The notes under the pieces: model-generated | Database searches by the model: none | The model's input: the letters and a program-made list of their open reading frames with translations, nothing else | Told to the model about the DNA's origin: nothing | Origin: Candidatus Gastranaerophilales bacterium | Lineage (GTDB): Bacteria; Cyanobacteriota; Vampirovibrionia; Gastranaerophilales; Gastranaerophilaceae | Assembly (NCBI GenBank): GCA_021205645.1 | Contig: JAJPXE010000002.1 | Location: forward strand, 1-5,407 | Length of the DNA stretch: 5,407 nucleotides | Direction: 5' to 3' | Shown: piece after piece, positions 4,297-5,407 of the stretch | Layout: each line of letters opens with the position of its first letter | How positions within the stretch are numbered: the first letter of the stretch is position 1 | Made by a program: the position numbers and the translations under genes

Positions 4297-5407
4297 AGAC
4301 CATAAAATCACTAAGACATTAAAACGTGCGATTGCCTATGCTATGAATGATAAGGTTGAAGATTCTGAAAACGTGGATTTGAAGGATTTAAGCGACAGTA
4401 TTTCTTATACTGTAAGCGATAAAACGGGAACGGTCACTTTTGAAACTCTGAGTAGTTCTATAAATTGTGGCGGTGAAGAACCTTATACATTTTTTAAGGA
4501 GACAATCGACATATGGGGGAAAGATGAAATCAGGAATGGAAATGCACAAACAAAAAATAAAGAAGCGGTTTTAGCGTGGCATTTCCACCAGAATTTTGAG
4601 GAAAATTTCAATCCGCAGGTAGCACATGAAATCGGGCGCAAACTTGCAGAAGAAATGTTTCCCGGATTTCCGGTTGTAATCGGAACCCATACCAACACCC
4701 AGCACACCCACAATCATATTATTGTTTGCGCGTGGAATATGAACGGCGAGAAATGGAACCAGTGTAACGCTAATTATCGAAAGTTAAGGGAGGTGTCAGA
4801 CCGTCTTTGTGATGAATACGGTTTAAATGTTCTGGAAGAAACCAGAAAGCAGAAACTTATCAAGTACAAAGACGAGGACGGGAATGTACATTACTACGAA
4901 CCGACAGACCGGAAAAATGATTTAATCAGGCAGAGAGAAACGGGAGAAATTGCTCCTGATGATGTCGGCAGTTACAGAAATTGTATTTCTTATGAACAGA
5001 CCGAAGCAAAGAAGGAAACGAACCGAGAAATTATCCGCAGAGATATTGACTGCCTGTTACCTGTGGCAACTTCATACGAAGACCTTTTACAGAGGTTGCG
5101 GCAAGCCGGATATACGATCAAAGACAAAAAGAAGAATGGGGAATACTTAAAGCATATCACGTTCCAACCGCCTTTAGCGGAGAAGGGAACGAGAGATAAT
5201 AATATCAGTGATGATATGTTCTATATTCGTGAAAATCTGGAACGTGTCATAGCTGATTTTGAAGCAGACCGGGCGGCGGCGAAACAGCAATCCGCAGAAC
5301 AGACCGAGCCACAAAAAGAAGAAAGTCAGGAAAAGAAGGATGGACCGAACCCGGAGAAGAATACAGCGCCGGAGTGTGAAAGTAATGTTATTGTCGAAAG
5401 TTTCATT
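4283..5407 (+). CDS. MobA/VirD2-type relaxase, N-terminal part (runs off the window)
   Basis: 375 codons are open to the right edge with no stop. The N-terminus has KTLKRAIAYAM, where Tyr19 is the likely nicking tyrosine (motif I). The metal-binding histidine motif is THTNTQHTHNHI at 135-146, with His136, His141, His143 and His145. AHEIGRKLAEEMF at 114-126 is the usual helix before it. This is the MOB-P/PF03432 relaxase pattern: it nicks oriT, stays bound to the 5' end and leads the strand into the recipient. Residues from about 333 turn Glu/Lys/Gln/Pro-rich, probably a linker to a missing C-terminal domain. GGGAG at 4269-4273 precedes the ATG by 9 bases. The motif shows Asn138 where many family members have Asp. 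Confidence 0.9.
   Translation, partial: MATTKDHKITKTLKRAIAYAMNDKVEDSENVDLKDLSDSISYTVSDKTGTVTFETLSSSINCGGEEPYTFFKETIDIWGKDEIRNGNAQTKNKEAVLAWHFHQNFEENFNPQVAHEIGRKLAEEMFPGFPVVIGTHTNTQHTHNHIIVCAWNMNGEKWNQCNANYRKLREVSDRLCDEYGLNVLEETRKQKLIKYKDEDGNVHYYEPTDRKNDLIRQRETGEIAPDDVGSYRNCISYEQTEAKKETNREIIRRDIDCLLPVATSYEDLLQRLRQAGYTIKDKKKNGEYLKHITFQPPLAEKGTRDNNISDDMFYIRENLERVIADFEADRAAAKQQSAEQTEPQKEESQEKKDGPNPEKNTAPECESNVIVESFI

Overview
The window looks like part of an integrative mobilizable or conjugative element (or an integrating plasmid) from a low-to-mid GC Firmicute, most likely a gut Clostridia/Lachnospiraceae-type host. The grounds are strong AGGAGG-type ribosome binding sites, the codon and base composition, and the recognisable families: a small winged-HTH excisionase-like protein, a DUF5348-like protein, a tyrosine integrase, a RepA-type hexameric helicase, MobC, and a MobA/VirD2-type relaxase. 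No chromosomal gene, rRNA, tRNA, CRISPR array or insertion sequence was seen. All supported genes are on the plus strand.

Layout: (1) 59-1978 is a tight recombination operon of xis-like gene, DUF5348-like gene, tyrosine integrase, and a ribbon-helix-helix MobC-like gene that starts inside the integrase stop codon. (2) 1979-2095 is a structured leader in front of repA. It holds a terminator-like hairpin that works only on the minus strand, a minus-strand promoter candidate, and a very long hairpin that works best as plus-strand RNA; together they suggest a short antisense RNA controlling repA. (3) 2096-3094 encodes a RepA/AAA_25-type helicase and is visibly AT-richer than the integrase. (4) 3098-3244 carries ten copies of the heptamer CGACGAT or a one-base variant. 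Eight of them form two convergent, helically phased four-copy arrays, making a 36-bp-armed imperfect palindrome that is a candidate replication origin or operator. (5) 3261-3494 is a small conserved-looking gene of unknown function. (6) 3495-3906 is a 412-bp gene-free stretch with seven inverted repeats, the likely transfer origin (oriT). (7) 3907-5407 is a mobC-relaxase operon, with the relaxase running off the right edge.

Working model (inference): Int and Xis integrate and excise the element. RepA and the heptamer region allow replication of the excised circle, perhaps with copy number limited by an antisense RNA. MobC and the relaxase process the oriT for transfer. The parts of most interest are the phased heptamer palindrome and the strand-specific RNA structures ahead of repA; neither is explained by the protein genes.
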